A stretch of DNA of 40,693 nucleotides from Anaerolineales bacterium (lineage in GTDB: Bacteria; Chloroflexota; Anaerolineae; Anaerolineales; Villigracilaceae), in contig JAFGCG010000139.1 of NCBI GenBank assembly GCA_016932715.1, positions 1 through 40,693 on the forward strand. The letters run 5' to 3'. A program made the position numbers and the translations under genes. Every line of letters starts with the position of its first letter. The stretch's first letter is position 1. The notes beneath the pieces are model-generated. The model was not told the DNA's origin, ran no database searches, and saw only the letters and a program-made list of their open reading frames with translations. Below are positions 14,813 to 23,589 of this stretch, in pieces.

Positions 14813-16675
14813 TTATGGCATTCGAATGATCGCGAACACGGCGCCATCACGCCTCACGCGATAGACGATTTTGGCTTCCGGAAAGGAGGTCTTTTCCAGG
14901 TTGTAACGGGCAAGAGTCACGACAACATCATAGTGATCCGCGCGTTCGGCTTCCTGAGCAGAATAGATATGAAAGTCATCCCGGCCGTGAAAGAGATGCG
15001 CGGGACCATCCACCCAGACGTTGGCATTCGGCGGCGCGATCCGATTGGCTGCCTCGGCCGCCTCGCGATACGACGTCGCCCAGTACTCCAGCTCGAAGCG
15101 ATCGACGGCTGCATCCACGCCGCCGATGAATTCGTTGTAGTAAACATATTCATAGGGATGCAGCCTCGCAGAGGCGATCAAGCCCGGCACGATGAGAAGA
15201 GCGATCAGCGCGCTTTGCAGGACGGGTTTCCGGATCAGATCAAAAGCCAGTCCTGCCATGAAAAAGATCGGCGGCATAATGAAGAAGGACTGGCGGAAGT
15301 TATCGTAGAGCGTTGGACGCAGGATGACAAAGGTGACCAGAGGCACGATGAACCAGGCAAGCGTGAAAGCCAGTAGGGGCGATGCATACCCTGCGGGCAC
15401 AATGTGCATCGTCCTTATGATGTTTTCGCTCTTTACTACGCCATACACTGCCGCCGCCAAACCGGCGAGGAACAACACCCAGACCGGTTCCGTCAACTGG
15501 ATCGCCAGGAGCAGCGGCACGTACGAGCCTGGCAGGTCGTTGGCTGGATAGTAGGTCCCATTGAAGAGAACCGAACTGGGCCAGGGATGCCCTGCCATGA
15601 TCACGACTGTTTCCCAGAAGTGCCCGATGGGATCGGGCCAGAGATAGGGCCAGGTCAGGTACATTGCCAGGATCGCAACCAGGGCATAGGCTGCGATCAG
15701 CAGCCAGGATTTCCTGCCTGATTTCCAGAGGATGTAACCGGCAACGAGGAGCCCGCCCCATGTCCCAAAGATGCGGATGGAAACTGCCAGGCCCAGGATG
15801 ATCCCCGCGGGCAGGATCATCCCCAGGATGCGCAGCGCCAGGGGGAAATGACGGCGGTAGAGCCAGACGAGAACCCCGGTGACGATCAGAAAGGTCACAG
15901 CCCGCATTCGCAGGAAGAGCACGAAAAACTTCTCGATGTAAATTTCAGGAGCGATGCGCTGGATCCGGGTCGCGATCAGGGGCAGCAGCGAGGGTTCGCC
16001 CCTGGCGGCAGCGCGAACTGCATTGTCGATCCATTGATGAATGAGAGGCGTACCGCCAAAAAGAAGGAGGATCGAGGCAAGCCAGAAGATTGCCGCGCCA
16101 ACCAACAGGCGGCGCGTGCGTGGCGTCAATCCCTTCCAGGCGGCGGCGGCCGGTTCGAAAACGGAATCAGTCGCGGGTCCGAAAAGCGAATCGTGCATCC
16201 TCAGCCCTAGGTGTACAGTGAGCAGGAACAGCGACAGGAGAGGGATATCCTTTGGATTGATGAAGGCATGCCCCCAGAAGACCGGCTGGGTCATGAAAAG
16301 CAAGGTCGCACCAAACGCTGCGTTCCGGCTCATCCAGCGCGCGGCGAGGTGATAGAACGCCCAAATACCAACGAGAAACATAAGGAAGTAAACCAGGTGC
16401 TGCACGTCAACGGCTGGCATACCGGGAATGATTCGGGTAAATGTCTTGGCTATGATCCGTGTGAACATCACAAAGACGGGACCGTAATTTTCAAAGCGGT
16501 CACCCGTGACGGGGATCGTGCCATGCTGGAACCAGGTCACATACGCTTCGAGCGAGTCGGCGGCGTAGCGATAGAGCTTCATTTCATCCCATGACTCGCC
16601 GTAATCGTTGAGCGTGAACATGGCAATGACGAAAGCAAGAATGAGCAGGATCGTAAGAGGGCGATTTTGTTTCAT
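14813..16675 (-). CDS. Glycosyltransferase family 39-like membrane protein
   Basis: A 620-residue polytopic protein with about 11-13 hydrophobic helices. It has the GT-C layout: one helix, then an external loop with the acidic pair in YGESWDE close to residue 30, where the catalytic base of PMT/ArnT-like enzymes lies. A further motif region is HAFINPKDIPLL. The C-terminal 120 residues form a soluble external domain. These enzymes move sugar from a polyprenyl-phosphate donor onto protein or lipid outside the membrane. Start ATG 16675 follows a weak purine-rich site. The acceptor is unknown and no neighbouring gene indicates one. Confidence 0.82.
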   Translation of the reverse strand: MKQNRPLTILLILAFVIAMFTLNDYGESWDEMKLYRYAADSLEAYVTWFQHGTIPVTGDRFENYGPVFVMFTRIIAKTFTRIIPGMPAVDVQHLVYFLMFLVGIWAFYHLAARWMSRNAAFGATLLFMTQPVFWGHAFINPKDIPLLSLFLLTVHLGLRMHDSLFGPATDSVFEPAAAAWKGLTPRTRRLLVGAAIFWLASILLLFGGTPLIHQWIDNAVRAAARGEPSLLPLIATRIQRIAPEIYIEKFFVLFLRMRAVTFLIVTGVLVWLYRRHFPLALRILGMILPAGIILGLAVSIRIFGTWGGLLVAGYILWKSGRKSWLLIAAYALVAILAMYLTWPYLWPDPIGHFWETVVIMAGHPWPSSVLFNGTYYPANDLPGSYVPLLLAIQLTEPVWVLFLAGLAAAVYGVVKSENIIRTMHIVPAGYASPLLAFTLAWFIVPLVTFVILRPTLYDNFRQSFFIMPPIFFMAGLAFDLIRKPVLQSALIALLIVPGLIASARLHPYEYVYYNEFIGGVDAAVDRFELEYWATSYREAAEAANRIAPPNANVWVDGPAHLFHGRDDFHIYSAQEAERADHYDVVVTLARYNLEKTSFPEAKIVYRVRRDGAVFAIIRMP

Positions 16676-16708
16676 GAAGAATGGTATTTTTGTTCGACAG
16701 AGTATGCT

Positions 16709-17356
16709 TTACATAGCATGTTTGCAATAAGCCCATTTCCAGTCGTTTTGTTCCTTGACAAGCCTGGCTTTGACCGGATTATAGAGTACATATTTGATAA
16801 TCCGCTCCAATTCAGCTTCATCGCGAATAATATGATCGTAACTTTCATGTTGCCAGAAAGCACCTTCACACCCAAGAATCAAGTTTGCTTCTCTGGCAGT
16901 ATGACGCTTAAGCGAATGCATAATTTTTGACAGAGAACAATATTTGTCTTGGCTCTCTTTTAATGGAGTAAAAACAATATGCACATGATTAGGCATAATG
17001 CAGAATACAATCAAATCATATACCTTCCCATCGCGGTAATGTAAAGCTTCAGAAACCAAATCGGCAATGCGGGGATCAGATAAATAATGAACGCCTGTGT
17101 TCGATGAGCCCAAAGCATCGTCCCATTTGCCAAATAAATATTGTGATTGAAAATGTGTCTTCTCCTCGCGCTCTTTCCTGTCGACAATCTGTTTCAACTC
17201 GCGATCAAGTCTCTCTTTTTCCCGGCGTAATCTTTCAATCACCTCAACAGGTAACGAAGCTGCCAATCTCGATGTGACAAAGAAAGTAGCTCCCTCAGGC
17301 TGAATGTGAGGCAACCTTCGGCGATAGGAAAATTGATAGGAGAGTTTGCTTTTCAT
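16709..17356 (-). CDS. REP-associated tyrosine transposase (RAYT, IS200-like Y1 HUH)
   Basis: A 215-residue single-domain HUH nuclease. It carries the metal-binding HxH in FCIMPNHVHIVF, and the catalytic tyrosine is probably in FWQHESYDHIIRDE; RIIKYVLYNPVKARLV is the typical C-terminal helix. An additional coiled, charged insertion at about residues 43-75 is common in RAYTs. Unlike IS200 elements there are no obvious terminal hairpins on both sides; instead two perfect palindromes sit directly upstream at 17368-17415. RAYTs are domesticated transposases linked with spreading REP palindromes. The gene is AT-richer than its neighbours, in line with transfer. It separates metH from the glycosyltransferase. 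Confidence 0.88.
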   Translation of the reverse strand: MKSKLSYQFSYRRRLPHIQPEGATFFVTSRLAASLPVEVIERLRREKERLDRELKQIVDRKEREEKTHFQSQYLFGKWDDALGSSNTGVHYLSDPRIADLVSEALHYRDGKVYDLIVFCIMPNHVHIVFTPLKESQDKYCSLSKIMHSLKRHTAREANLILGCEGAFWQHESYDHIIRDEAELERIIKYVLYNPVKARLVKEQNDWKWAYCKHAM

Positions 17357-17367
17357 TGTATTTCGTG

Positions 17368-17415
17368 GGGCAAGATGCCATCTTGCCCATTAGCGCAAAT
17401 TGCCAATTTGCGCTA
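17368..17415. repeat. Pair of REP-like palindromes upstream of the RAYT gene
   Basis: GGGCAAGATG-C-CATCTTGCCC (17368-17388) and TAGCGCAAATTG-C-CAATTTGCGCTA (17391-17415) are two perfect palindromes separated by two bases. The second contains the metH stop codon. Their position next to a REP-associated transposase suggests they are its substrates. Confidence 0.85.
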
Positions 17416-20400
17416 CCTCATCAGTTGCTCGACCCGTGACTCACCGACGCTGTAGTACTTCGCTTGTGAATGCGGCACGATGATCGCCGCCGTGGACTGT
17501 TCGGGGATCAACTGGTAGGCAGGCGAAAGCGTCATACCCAGTTCGGTTTCGACGGCGGGCAGGAGTTCGAACACCTTCTTGTGGTCCTCCAGTTCGGGGA
17601 TGGCGGGATAGCCCCACGAGTAGCGTTTGCCCTGGTCTTCACCGATGCCCAACTCGCGGCGGATGTGATTGTGCAGGTAATCGGCGGTCGCCTCCGCAGA
17701 CTGGACGGCGAGTCCGTGCGTGAAATATGCTTCCGAGTAATCGCCTGCAGCTTGCATTTTATCGAAGCGTTCGGTGGCTTCGAGTCCAACCGTCACCACC
17801 TGGAGCGCCACGACATCGATCTTGCCTGACTCGACGGAAGCGAAATAGTCCGAGAGCGCAAGATGATCATCGTACGGCTGGCGCGGGAAGTGGAAACGCC
17901 TCAGCTCATCGGGCGAGGCGGTATCCAGCGTGGCGGGATCGTAGATGACCAGGTCATCGCCTTCCGACTGGCAGGGGAAGTATCCGTACACAGCCTGCGG
18001 TTTGAGCCAGCCGTCCTTGTGGGCGGCTTTGGTCATTTTTTTAAGGCGCGCCTCGAACTCCTTCTTCAATTTCTCCCACTCGGGGCCATGGGAATTTTTT
18101 GCGCCCCACGACAGGCGGTAGAGCTCGTTGAGGTTGAGATGTTTCAATACCATTTCAAGCGGCATGTCCTTGATGATGCGCTGCCCCCACTTGAGCGGAT
18201 GCTGGATCGGTTCCGGCTCGACCTTCGAGCGGGTCGCCGTTTTGCGATGTTCCGGCACCTGGGAGGTGCGCCCCATCTCCAAATCTCCCTCCTTGCGGAC
18301 GCGCTGCAGCAGTTCCGCGCGTCTCTCCGGGACAATGAGTTGATCCATCGTTTCGAGTCCCTCGAACGCATCTTTGCAGTAGAAGACGCCCGGCTCATGG
18401 ACACTGCCATCTTCCGTGAACAGGATGCGGCGCCCGAAGCGACGATTGATCGCCGCGCCGCCCACCAGCACCGGGAACTTGAGTCCGCGGCGATGCAGTT
18501 CGTTCACGATCAACGGCATCTGCTTGGATGTGGACACCAGCAGCGCAGACAACCCGATCGCGGTCGCGTTGACCTCCACAGCTTTGGTAATGATCGTCTC
18601 AGCCGGGACCTGCTTGCCGAGGTCGACCACGGTATAGCCGTTGTTGGCGAGGATCGTTTTGACCAGGTTCTTGCCGATGTCATGCACATCGCCGTAGACC
18701 GTCGCAATGACGACTGTGCCTTTGGTCACGCCCTCGACCTTTTCGAGATAGTTTTCCAGATGTGCCACAGTCTTCTTCATCACCTCGGCGGATTGCAGCA
18801 CGAAGGGCAGGATCAATTCGCCCGCGCCGAATTTGTCACCGACTTCCTTCATGGCGGGGAGCAGAACGTTGTTGAGGATGTTCACTGCCCTGGTGTGATT
18901 TTCCTCCCTTTGTCTCTTATCCCTTGCCCCCTCAAGGGTTTGGGGATAAGGGATAAGGGAATCGATATCTGCCTCCACACCATCCTTGTGGCGACGGAGG
19001 ATCTTCCAGTGCAGGCGCTGTTCAGCGGTCATGCCTTCGGTGGGGTTGGCTTGTGCGGGCGACTCATGAGTCGCCCCTACGTTTTCATAATATTCGATAT
19101 AGCGCTGTAAGGCGTCCGGGCGGCGGTTGAAGATCAGGTCTTCAGCGAGGTCTTTTTCTTCCTGTGGGATATCCGGATAGGCAGTGATGTGGGCGGGATT
19201 GACGATCGCCATGTCCAGCCCGGCCTGCATGCAGTGGTAGAGCATGACGGAGTTCAGGACGGGGCGCGCGTGCGGCGCGAGTCCAAACGACAGATTGCTC
19301 ACGCCGAGCGAAGCCATCACACCCGGCAGGTTTTGTTTGATGAGCCGGATGCCTTCGATGGTTTCGATGGCAGAGTTGGCGAATTCTTCATCGCCGGTGG
19401 CAAGCGTGAAGGTCAATGTGTCGTAGACCAGGTCCTGCGGTTTGAGCCCGTGATCGTCCACGGCAATGTCGTAGATGCGTTTGGCGACTTCGAGTTTTTT
19501 CTCGCGGGTTTTCGCCATGCCGCCTTCATCTATTGTCAGCACGATGACCGCGGCGTTGTGTTCTTTTGCCAGCTTGAAAATCTTGTCGGCTTTTTCACGG
19601 CCCGATTCAAGGTGCGTGGAATTGATCAAACAGCGTCCCGGCGCGGTCTTAAGCGCGACTTCGAGCACGTCCAGTTCAGTGGTGTCGATCACGAGCGGAA
19701 CGTCCACGCCCATCTCGAGCTTCTTGACAACCTTGCGCATCAGTTCCACTTCGTCGGGGCGTTCGGTCACCGCGCAGGAGATGTCGAGGGCATGCGCGCC
19801 ATATTCCACTTGTTCACGGGCGATCTCCAAAATGGAGTCGTAATCTTCTTCGAGCAGGAGCCGCTTGAACTTGCGCGAACCCTGCGCGTTGCAGCGTTCG
19901 CCGAGCAGGGTCGGCGGCGGGTCCTGTCGCATGGCAATCGCGGACATGGCGGAGGCAAGCTGAGGCGTCGCGCGATTCGGGCGGTCGGGATGGGGATGCG
20001 CGTTCAGTTTATCCACTACAAGTTTCAGGTGTTCGGGAGTCGTCCCGCAGCATCCGCCCACGATCGAGATCTTGTGCTTGGTCACGAACTCGTACATGTC
20101 GTTGGCGAACGGTTCTGGCTCGAGCGGATAGACCGCCTGTCCATCCACGTTGAGCGGCAGCCCCGCGTTGGGGATGCATGAGACGGGGAGCGTGGCGTTT
20201 TCGCCGAGAACGCGGATGGGCTCGCGCATATGCTCGGGTCCGGTGGAACAGTTGAGACCGATGACGTCGATGCCCATGCCTTCCAGGATGGCGAGCGCCG
20301 CGTTGATATCGGTGCCGAGCAGCATGCGTCCGGTCGTGTCGAGCGTGACCTGGGCCTGGATCGGCAAATAGACTTGAGTCTCGTCGAAGGCTTTGTGGAT

Positions 20401-20970
20401 GCCCCGGATCGCGGCTTTGACCTCGAGGATGTCCTGCGAAGTTTCGATCAGCAGCAAATCCACGCCGCCGCGGATCAGCCCAACTGCCTGCTCGCGGAAA
20501 ACGTCAGCGAGTTCATCGAAGCCCACGTTGGAGAGATCGGGGTCATTGGCGGAGGGAAGTTTGCCGGAGGGTCCGATGGAACCGGCGACAAATCGATTTT
20601 GGATTTGCGATTGGCGATTGGCGATTTGCGAATATTCGTCTGCGAGACGACGCGCAAGGCGTGCGGCGGTTTCATTGATTTCGATGACGCGCTCACCCAG
20701 TTCGTATTCCGCCATCGTGATGCGGTTGGCGCGGAAGGTGTTCGTCTCGATCACGTCCACGCCGACCTCGAGGAACGAGCGATGGACCTTCTCCACAGCC
20801 TCGGGATACGAGATGACAAGGAAGTCATTGCAGCCGTTGTACTGTTCGCCGCCGAAATGTTCGGCAGTCAGGTTCTGGACCTGCAGGCTGGTGCCCATCG
20901 CCCCGTCGAAGACGAGGACTTTTTGTGCGAGGGCATCGAGATATTTGCGATTTGTGTACTTTCGATTCAT
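17413..20970 (-). CDS. metH: Cobalamin-dependent methionine synthase, full length
   Basis: A 1185-residue enzyme that methylates homocysteine with methyl-THF through methylcobalamin. Order of domains: homocysteine-binding barrel at about 1-330 (DGAMGTSLQ, zinc cysteines in LNCSTG and GGCCGTTPEH); pterin-binding barrel at about 350-620 (LLGERCNAQGSRKFK); B12 cap and Rossmann domain at about 650-880, with the lower-ligand His near residue 763 in GDVHDIGKNLV; and the AdoMet reactivation domain at about 890-1185, including SWGYPAIPELEDH. GGAGAA precedes ATG 20970. Three dispersed repeats are read in frame in loops or linkers at about residues 114-125, 631-638 and 671-685. It needs B12, and its expression would be expected to follow S-adenosylmethionine supply, but the nearest SAM riboswitch is 3 kb upstream. 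Confidence 0.97.
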   Translation of the reverse strand: MNRKYTNRKYLDALAQKVLVFDGAMGTSLQVQNLTAEHFGGEQYNGCNDFLVISYPEAVEKVHRSFLEVGVDVIETNTFRANRITMAEYELGERVIEINETAARLARRLADEYSQIANRQSQIQNRFVAGSIGPSGKLPSANDPDLSNVGFDELADVFREQAVGLIRGGVDLLLIETSQDILEVKAAIRGIHKAFDETQVYLPIQAQVTLDTTGRMLLGTDINAALAILEGMGIDVIGLNCSTGPEHMREPIRVLGENATLPVSCIPNAGLPLNVDGQAVYPLEPEPFANDMYEFVTKHKISIVGGCCGTTPEHLKLVVDKLNAHPHPDRPNRATPQLASAMSAIAMRQDPPPTLLGERCNAQGSRKFKRLLLEEDYDSILEIAREQVEYGAHALDISCAVTERPDEVELMRKVVKKLEMGVDVPLVIDTTELDVLEVALKTAPGRCLINSTHLESGREKADKIFKLAKEHNAAVIVLTIDEGGMAKTREKKLEVAKRIYDIAVDDHGLKPQDLVYDTLTFTLATGDEEFANSAIETIEGIRLIKQNLPGVMASLGVSNLSFGLAPHARPVLNSVMLYHCMQAGLDMAIVNPAHITAYPDIPQEEKDLAEDLIFNRRPDALQRYIEYYENVGATHESPAQANPTEGMTAEQRLHWKILRRHKDGVEADIDSLIPYPQTLEGARDKRQREENHTRAVNILNNVLLPAMKEVGDKFGAGELILPFVLQSAEVMKKTVAHLENYLEKVEGVTKGTVVIATVYGDVHDIGKNLVKTILANNGYTVVDLGKQVPAETIITKAVEVNATAIGLSALLVSTSKQMPLIVNELHRRGLKFPVLVGGAAINRRFGRRILFTEDGSVHEPGVFYCKDAFEGLETMDQLIVPERRAELLQRVRKEGDLEMGRTSQVPEHRKTATRSKVEPEPIQHPLKWGQRIIKDMPLEMVLKHLNLNELYRLSWGAKNSHGPEWEKLKKEFEARLKKMTKAAHKDGWLKPQAVYGYFPCQSEGDDLVIYDPATLDTASPDELRRFHFPRQPYDDHLALSDYFASVESGKIDVVALQVVTVGLEATERFDKMQAAGDYSEAYFTHGLAVQSAEATADYLHNHIRRELGIGEDQGKRYSWGYPAIPELEDHKKVFELLPAVETELGMTLSPAYQLIPEQSTAAIIVPHSQAKYYSVGESRVEQLMR
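18916..18957. repeat. Imperfect hairpin repeat embedded in metH
   Basis: CTTATCCCTT (18916-18925) pairs with AAGGGATAAG (18948-18957), with CCCC/GGGG continuing the stem after a mismatch. In the protein it gives the low-complexity stretch SLIPYPQTLEGARDKRQ, between the pterin and B12 domains. Confidence 0.7.
19057..19076. repeat. GGGCGACTCATGAGTCGCCC palindrome embedded in metH
   Basis: A perfect 20-bp palindrome of the same family as 12798-12825, read as part of GATHESPAQAN in the linker before the B12 cap domain. Confidence 0.85.
20595..20629. repeat. Five tandem heptads (GATTTGC type) embedded in metH
   Basis: GATTTTG, GATTTGC, GATTGGC, GATTGGC and GATTTGC follow one another without gaps. 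They are read as SQIANRQSQIQN, inserted in a surface loop of the homocysteine-binding domain. Confidence 0.8.
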
Positions 20971-21003
20971 TTAATTCTCCAAACATAAGCAACATAAAAT
21001 TTG

Positions 21004-22053
21004 TTAATGTACTTCCCATTTTTTAGATGTGTAAATTCTCATGCCATCACAATTTGCTGTGTCAAGTGGATCGGGAAGGCTGGAATGTAATTCTGTTTTA
21101 AGTACCACGTCAAGAAAATCTTCAATTGCCCTGGTTAGCGTCGGCGAAATTTCCTGATACGACTTTTTTTGATAAGTCTGCCATAAATATTCAGAAATTG
21201 CGCCGCCCATTCTTGCGAGGAGAAACTCTTCATTCGATAATCCTTTTTGATTCTTGATCAGTTCATCAGTATTGGTCATTAATTGGCCCAATAGTTCATT
21301 GAATCTATAACCATCGAAATTCTTGTTTTTAGTGGCATATTCAGAACCTATCTTTGCCATGAAACTATTGAAGCCAGAACATGCACCTTTCATTTTGTCC
21401 ATAACATATTCGTCAACTTTAAAGTTGCTTTCTCGTTCTTCGCCGGACCCAAGAACACATAGTAAATAATCTATTCCAAAAACAAGTTCCCGTCTGCTAC
21501 CAAGATGTCCTCGAATTTCAGCTTGATAAAAATTGAGAAGATGTGAAAAATATTTATGAGCTTGTGGTTGGGGGATAGTTTTATAAACCCAATAAAGCAA
21601 AGGCTTAACATAATGTACGAATTCTAGGGTTGATGTTATCGTTTTGCTAGAGCTTGCTTCAACCATTGTAGGAATATCCGAAACAGAAACCCACCTATCG
21701 GCTACTTTCCTTTTCACTACCCAAGAAATGCCATTTGTGTAAACTACAAATTCAGCCATAAGGTAATTTGCATAGCTTACAGCTTGTTTGAGAGCTTCTT
21801 CACTCTCTTCAACTTTTGACTCTTTGCATTCAATGACGATATAGGGAGTATGCTTTTGATACACTACAATATCAGCAGGGAAATATTTCCTGCCGATTTT
21901 ACAGCGTACTTCGATTTGAATATCATTGATATTAAATCCGTAAGTCGATAATAGTTCAAAAATAGACCACTGCCTGACCTTTTCTTCAGGGGATTCGGTT
22001 TTTCCAAACAAATATATTTTAGGGTCTATTTTATATAATGGTCTTGGTGGCAT
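21004..22053 (-). CDS. HsdR N-terminal-like (PD-(D/E)xK nuclease fold) protein
   Basis: A 349-residue protein that matches the stand-alone type I restriction R-subunit N-terminal domain family. Residues about 40-75 contain the nuclease core: IEVRCKIGRKYFPADIVVY with the acidic metal ligand, then PYIVIECKESK with the E-x-K motif. An aromatic strand YTNGISWVVKRK follows. The C-terminal 200 residues are helical and unrecognised. No helicase, specificity or methylase gene is nearby, so it is not a standard restriction system. The gene is markedly AT-rich compared with metH, which suggests recent transfer. It could be a solitary defence or repair nuclease; whether it is active cannot be told here. 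Confidence 0.75.
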   Translation of the reverse strand: MPPRPLYKIDPKIYLFGKTESPEEKVRQWSIFELLSTYGFNINDIQIEVRCKIGRKYFPADIVVYQKHTPYIVIECKESKVEESEEALKQAVSYANYLMAEFVVYTNGISWVVKRKVADRWVSVSDIPTMVEASSSKTITSTLEFVHYVKPLLYWVYKTIPQPQAHKYFSHLLNFYQAEIRGHLGSRRELVFGIDYLLCVLGSGEERESNFKVDEYVMDKMKGACSGFNSFMAKIGSEYATKNKNFDGYRFNELLGQLMTNTDELIKNQKGLSNEEFLLARMGGAISEYLWQTYQKKSYQEISPTLTRAIEDFLDVVLKTELHSSLPDPLDTANCDGMRIYTSKKWEVH

Positions 22054-22099
22054 AGTTTTTCCTTCAAGTTCAAATTTCCAATTCTTTCACATCTTCCAG

Positions 22100-22228
22100 T
22101 GCGGGTTCGGCGGGGATAAATCGGCGGACTAAAGTCCTGCCTCAGTTCATGAAAGTCGGATAAATCCGACTCACGAGCGCCAGCCCGCAGGGCTTCCAAG
22201 TTCTGAGCAGGGGATTTATCCCTGCTCA
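22100..22228. repeat. Composite of several short palindromes
   Basis: Within 130 bases there are GGACTAAAGTCC (22126-22137), AGTCGGATAAATCCGACT (22154-22171), AGCCCGCAGGGCT and GAGCAGGGGATTTATCCCTGC (given in part), the last near-perfect. The nested palindromes suggest a MITE- or REP-cluster inserted between the DUF5946 and HsdR-N-like genes. Confidence 0.75.
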
Positions 22229-22232
22229 TTCA

Positions 22233-22655
22233 TCATATCGCAATCGCCTCCGCCTCTTCCAGCGCGAACCTCGCCCAGGCGGTCACGTCCTCACAATATA
22301 CTTCTGCATTCTCCGTGCGGACATCCAGGATCGTCTTTGCCCAGGTCGTTTTGTCGATCACAGGCACGCCATCTTTCGATTTGAATTTGAATGTCCGCTT
22401 GCCGCTGTCCACCAGGTCCTTGTTCTGCTTTCTGATGAATTGAGGTGGCTTTTTCTCCACAAGAAATTTTCTCAACAGATTGCGCTCGTGCAGCCAGCCT
22501 TGGCGCGTCAGCTTGCTGGAGTGCTGAAGCATGTACGCTGCCACGGTCAAGTGATGGACCGCGCCGTAGCCTGCGTCCGTGAACTCCAGCACGAGGAACT
22601 CATCGAAGCGTGCCTGGCACAACGCCTCAGCCGCGCCGCATTCGGGACAATTCAC
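22233..22655 (-). CDS. DUF5946-like protein with zinc-ribbon start
   Basis: A 140-residue protein starting MNCPECGAAEALCQARFDEF, a possible CxxC...C metal site, followed by LVLEFTDAGYGAVHHLTVAAYMLQHS. This start fits proteins annotated as DUF5946, which have no established function. The C-terminal half is less conserved, with TWAKTILDVRTEN and an acidic helix. Its ATG overlaps the stop of the upstream hydrolase gene by 4 bases. It is therefore co-transcribed with the hydrolase and the YdeI-family gene from the riboswitch-controlled promoter. Confidence 0.68.
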   Translation of the reverse strand: MNCPECGAAEALCQARFDEFLVLEFTDAGYGAVHHLTVAAYMLQHSSKLTRQGWLHERNLLRKFLVEKKPPQFIRKQNKDLVDSGKRTFKFKSKDGVPVIDKTTWAKTILDVRTENAEVYCEDVTAWARFALEEAEAIAI

Positions 22656-23587
22656 AGTAATGCCTTGTCAAAGAACTCCACCACGCGCTGGATGTACGCG
22701 CCGGAGTTCTGTAGGATCGCCGCGCCATGTTCTCCGTTCGGAAGTTCCCACAGTTCCCTGGGCTCCCGCGCAGCCTGAAAGAAGAGGCGATTGAAATAAA
22801 TATCCTTTTCGCCACTGGCGATCAAAAGGATGGGCCGCGGGGCGACCTTGCCCATGATTTCGATCACGCTTGTGTGTTTACCTCCGATCATAAATTGGTA
22901 AACCGGATAATAGATCCAGTCGAACGGATAATTGAGCCAGCGCCACAGGGATGTCGGTCTGCCTCCATAGTCGCTCAGGGTAACGGGACCCAGCCCGTCC
23001 AGCACGAGCGCCCGGAGGGAATCCGTTTTCAAAGCGCCGCGTAAGGCTGCCTGTGCGCCCAGCGAAATTCCCAGCACCCCGATCTTTTGCCCATTCACGT
23101 CGAGGCGATGGAGGAGATAATCCACCGCGCCGGCCACATCGTCTGCTTCGCGCAAGCCATACGTGGAGGTGTCGCCGTCGCTGCTGCCGTGGGCACGCAA
23201 GTCGATCATGAAGACGCCATATCCCGCCTTGACAAGGAATTCCGCGTAGAGCGTCATATTGTTGCTGGCGCTATGCAGTGGATGCAGCAGGAGGATGGTG
23301 GCATGATTCCTGCTGCGCACAAATCGCCCAAACAGAGTTAAGCCATCGCGCGATTTGAAGGTGATCTCGCGAAAGTCCAGATTGCTGTCTGGCATCCAAC
23401 CGGGCTGCCGGAAGGGGTGTGCAAAAACAAAGGCGTTGCGTATGGGAGTTCGAACATACCAGATGAGCAGAACGGCGATCCAATAGAGCGGATGCTTCAA
23501 TGCATAGGCTGCAGTCGCCAGCATCAGAAAGAGCAGCGACCAGAGCAATATGGCATCACGATGATAACGCCAGCTTTTTCGATACAT
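22652..23587 (-). CDS. Alpha/beta hydrolase with N-terminal membrane anchor
   Basis: A 311-residue protein. Two hydrophobic segments at about residues 10-50 act as a membrane anchor. The alpha/beta-hydrolase core has ATILLLHPLHSAS at the oxyanion-hole strand, the nucleophile elbow GVLGISLGAQAAL (Ser in GxSxG) and a late ELPNGEHGAAI, where the catalytic His lies. The acidic residue is probably in LLIASGEKDIY. The substrate is unknown. ATG 23587 has AAAAGG seven bases upstream; the alternative GTG at 23593 overlaps the stop of the preceding gene by 4 bases and is also possible. It is the second gene downstream of the SAM riboswitch. Confidence 0.85.
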   Translation of the reverse strand: MYRKSWRYHRDAILLWSLLFLMLATAAYALKHPLYWIAVLLIWYVRTPIRNAFVFAHPFRQPGWMPDSNLDFREITFKSRDGLTLFGRFVRSRNHATILLLHPLHSASNNMTLYAEFLVKAGYGVFMIDLRAHGSSDGDTSTYGLREADDVAGAVDYLLHRLDVNGQKIGVLGISLGAQAALRGALKTDSLRALVLDGLGPVTLSDYGGRPTSLWRWLNYPFDWIYYPVYQFMIGGKHTSVIEIMGKVAPRPILLIASGEKDIYFNRLFFQAAREPRELWELPNGEHGAAILQNSGAYIQRVVEFFDKALL

Positions 23588-23589
23588 GT

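Noticed and set aside
17863..20181. Long plus-strand frames across metH
   Set aside because: They are shadows of metH, lacking ribosome sites and domains.
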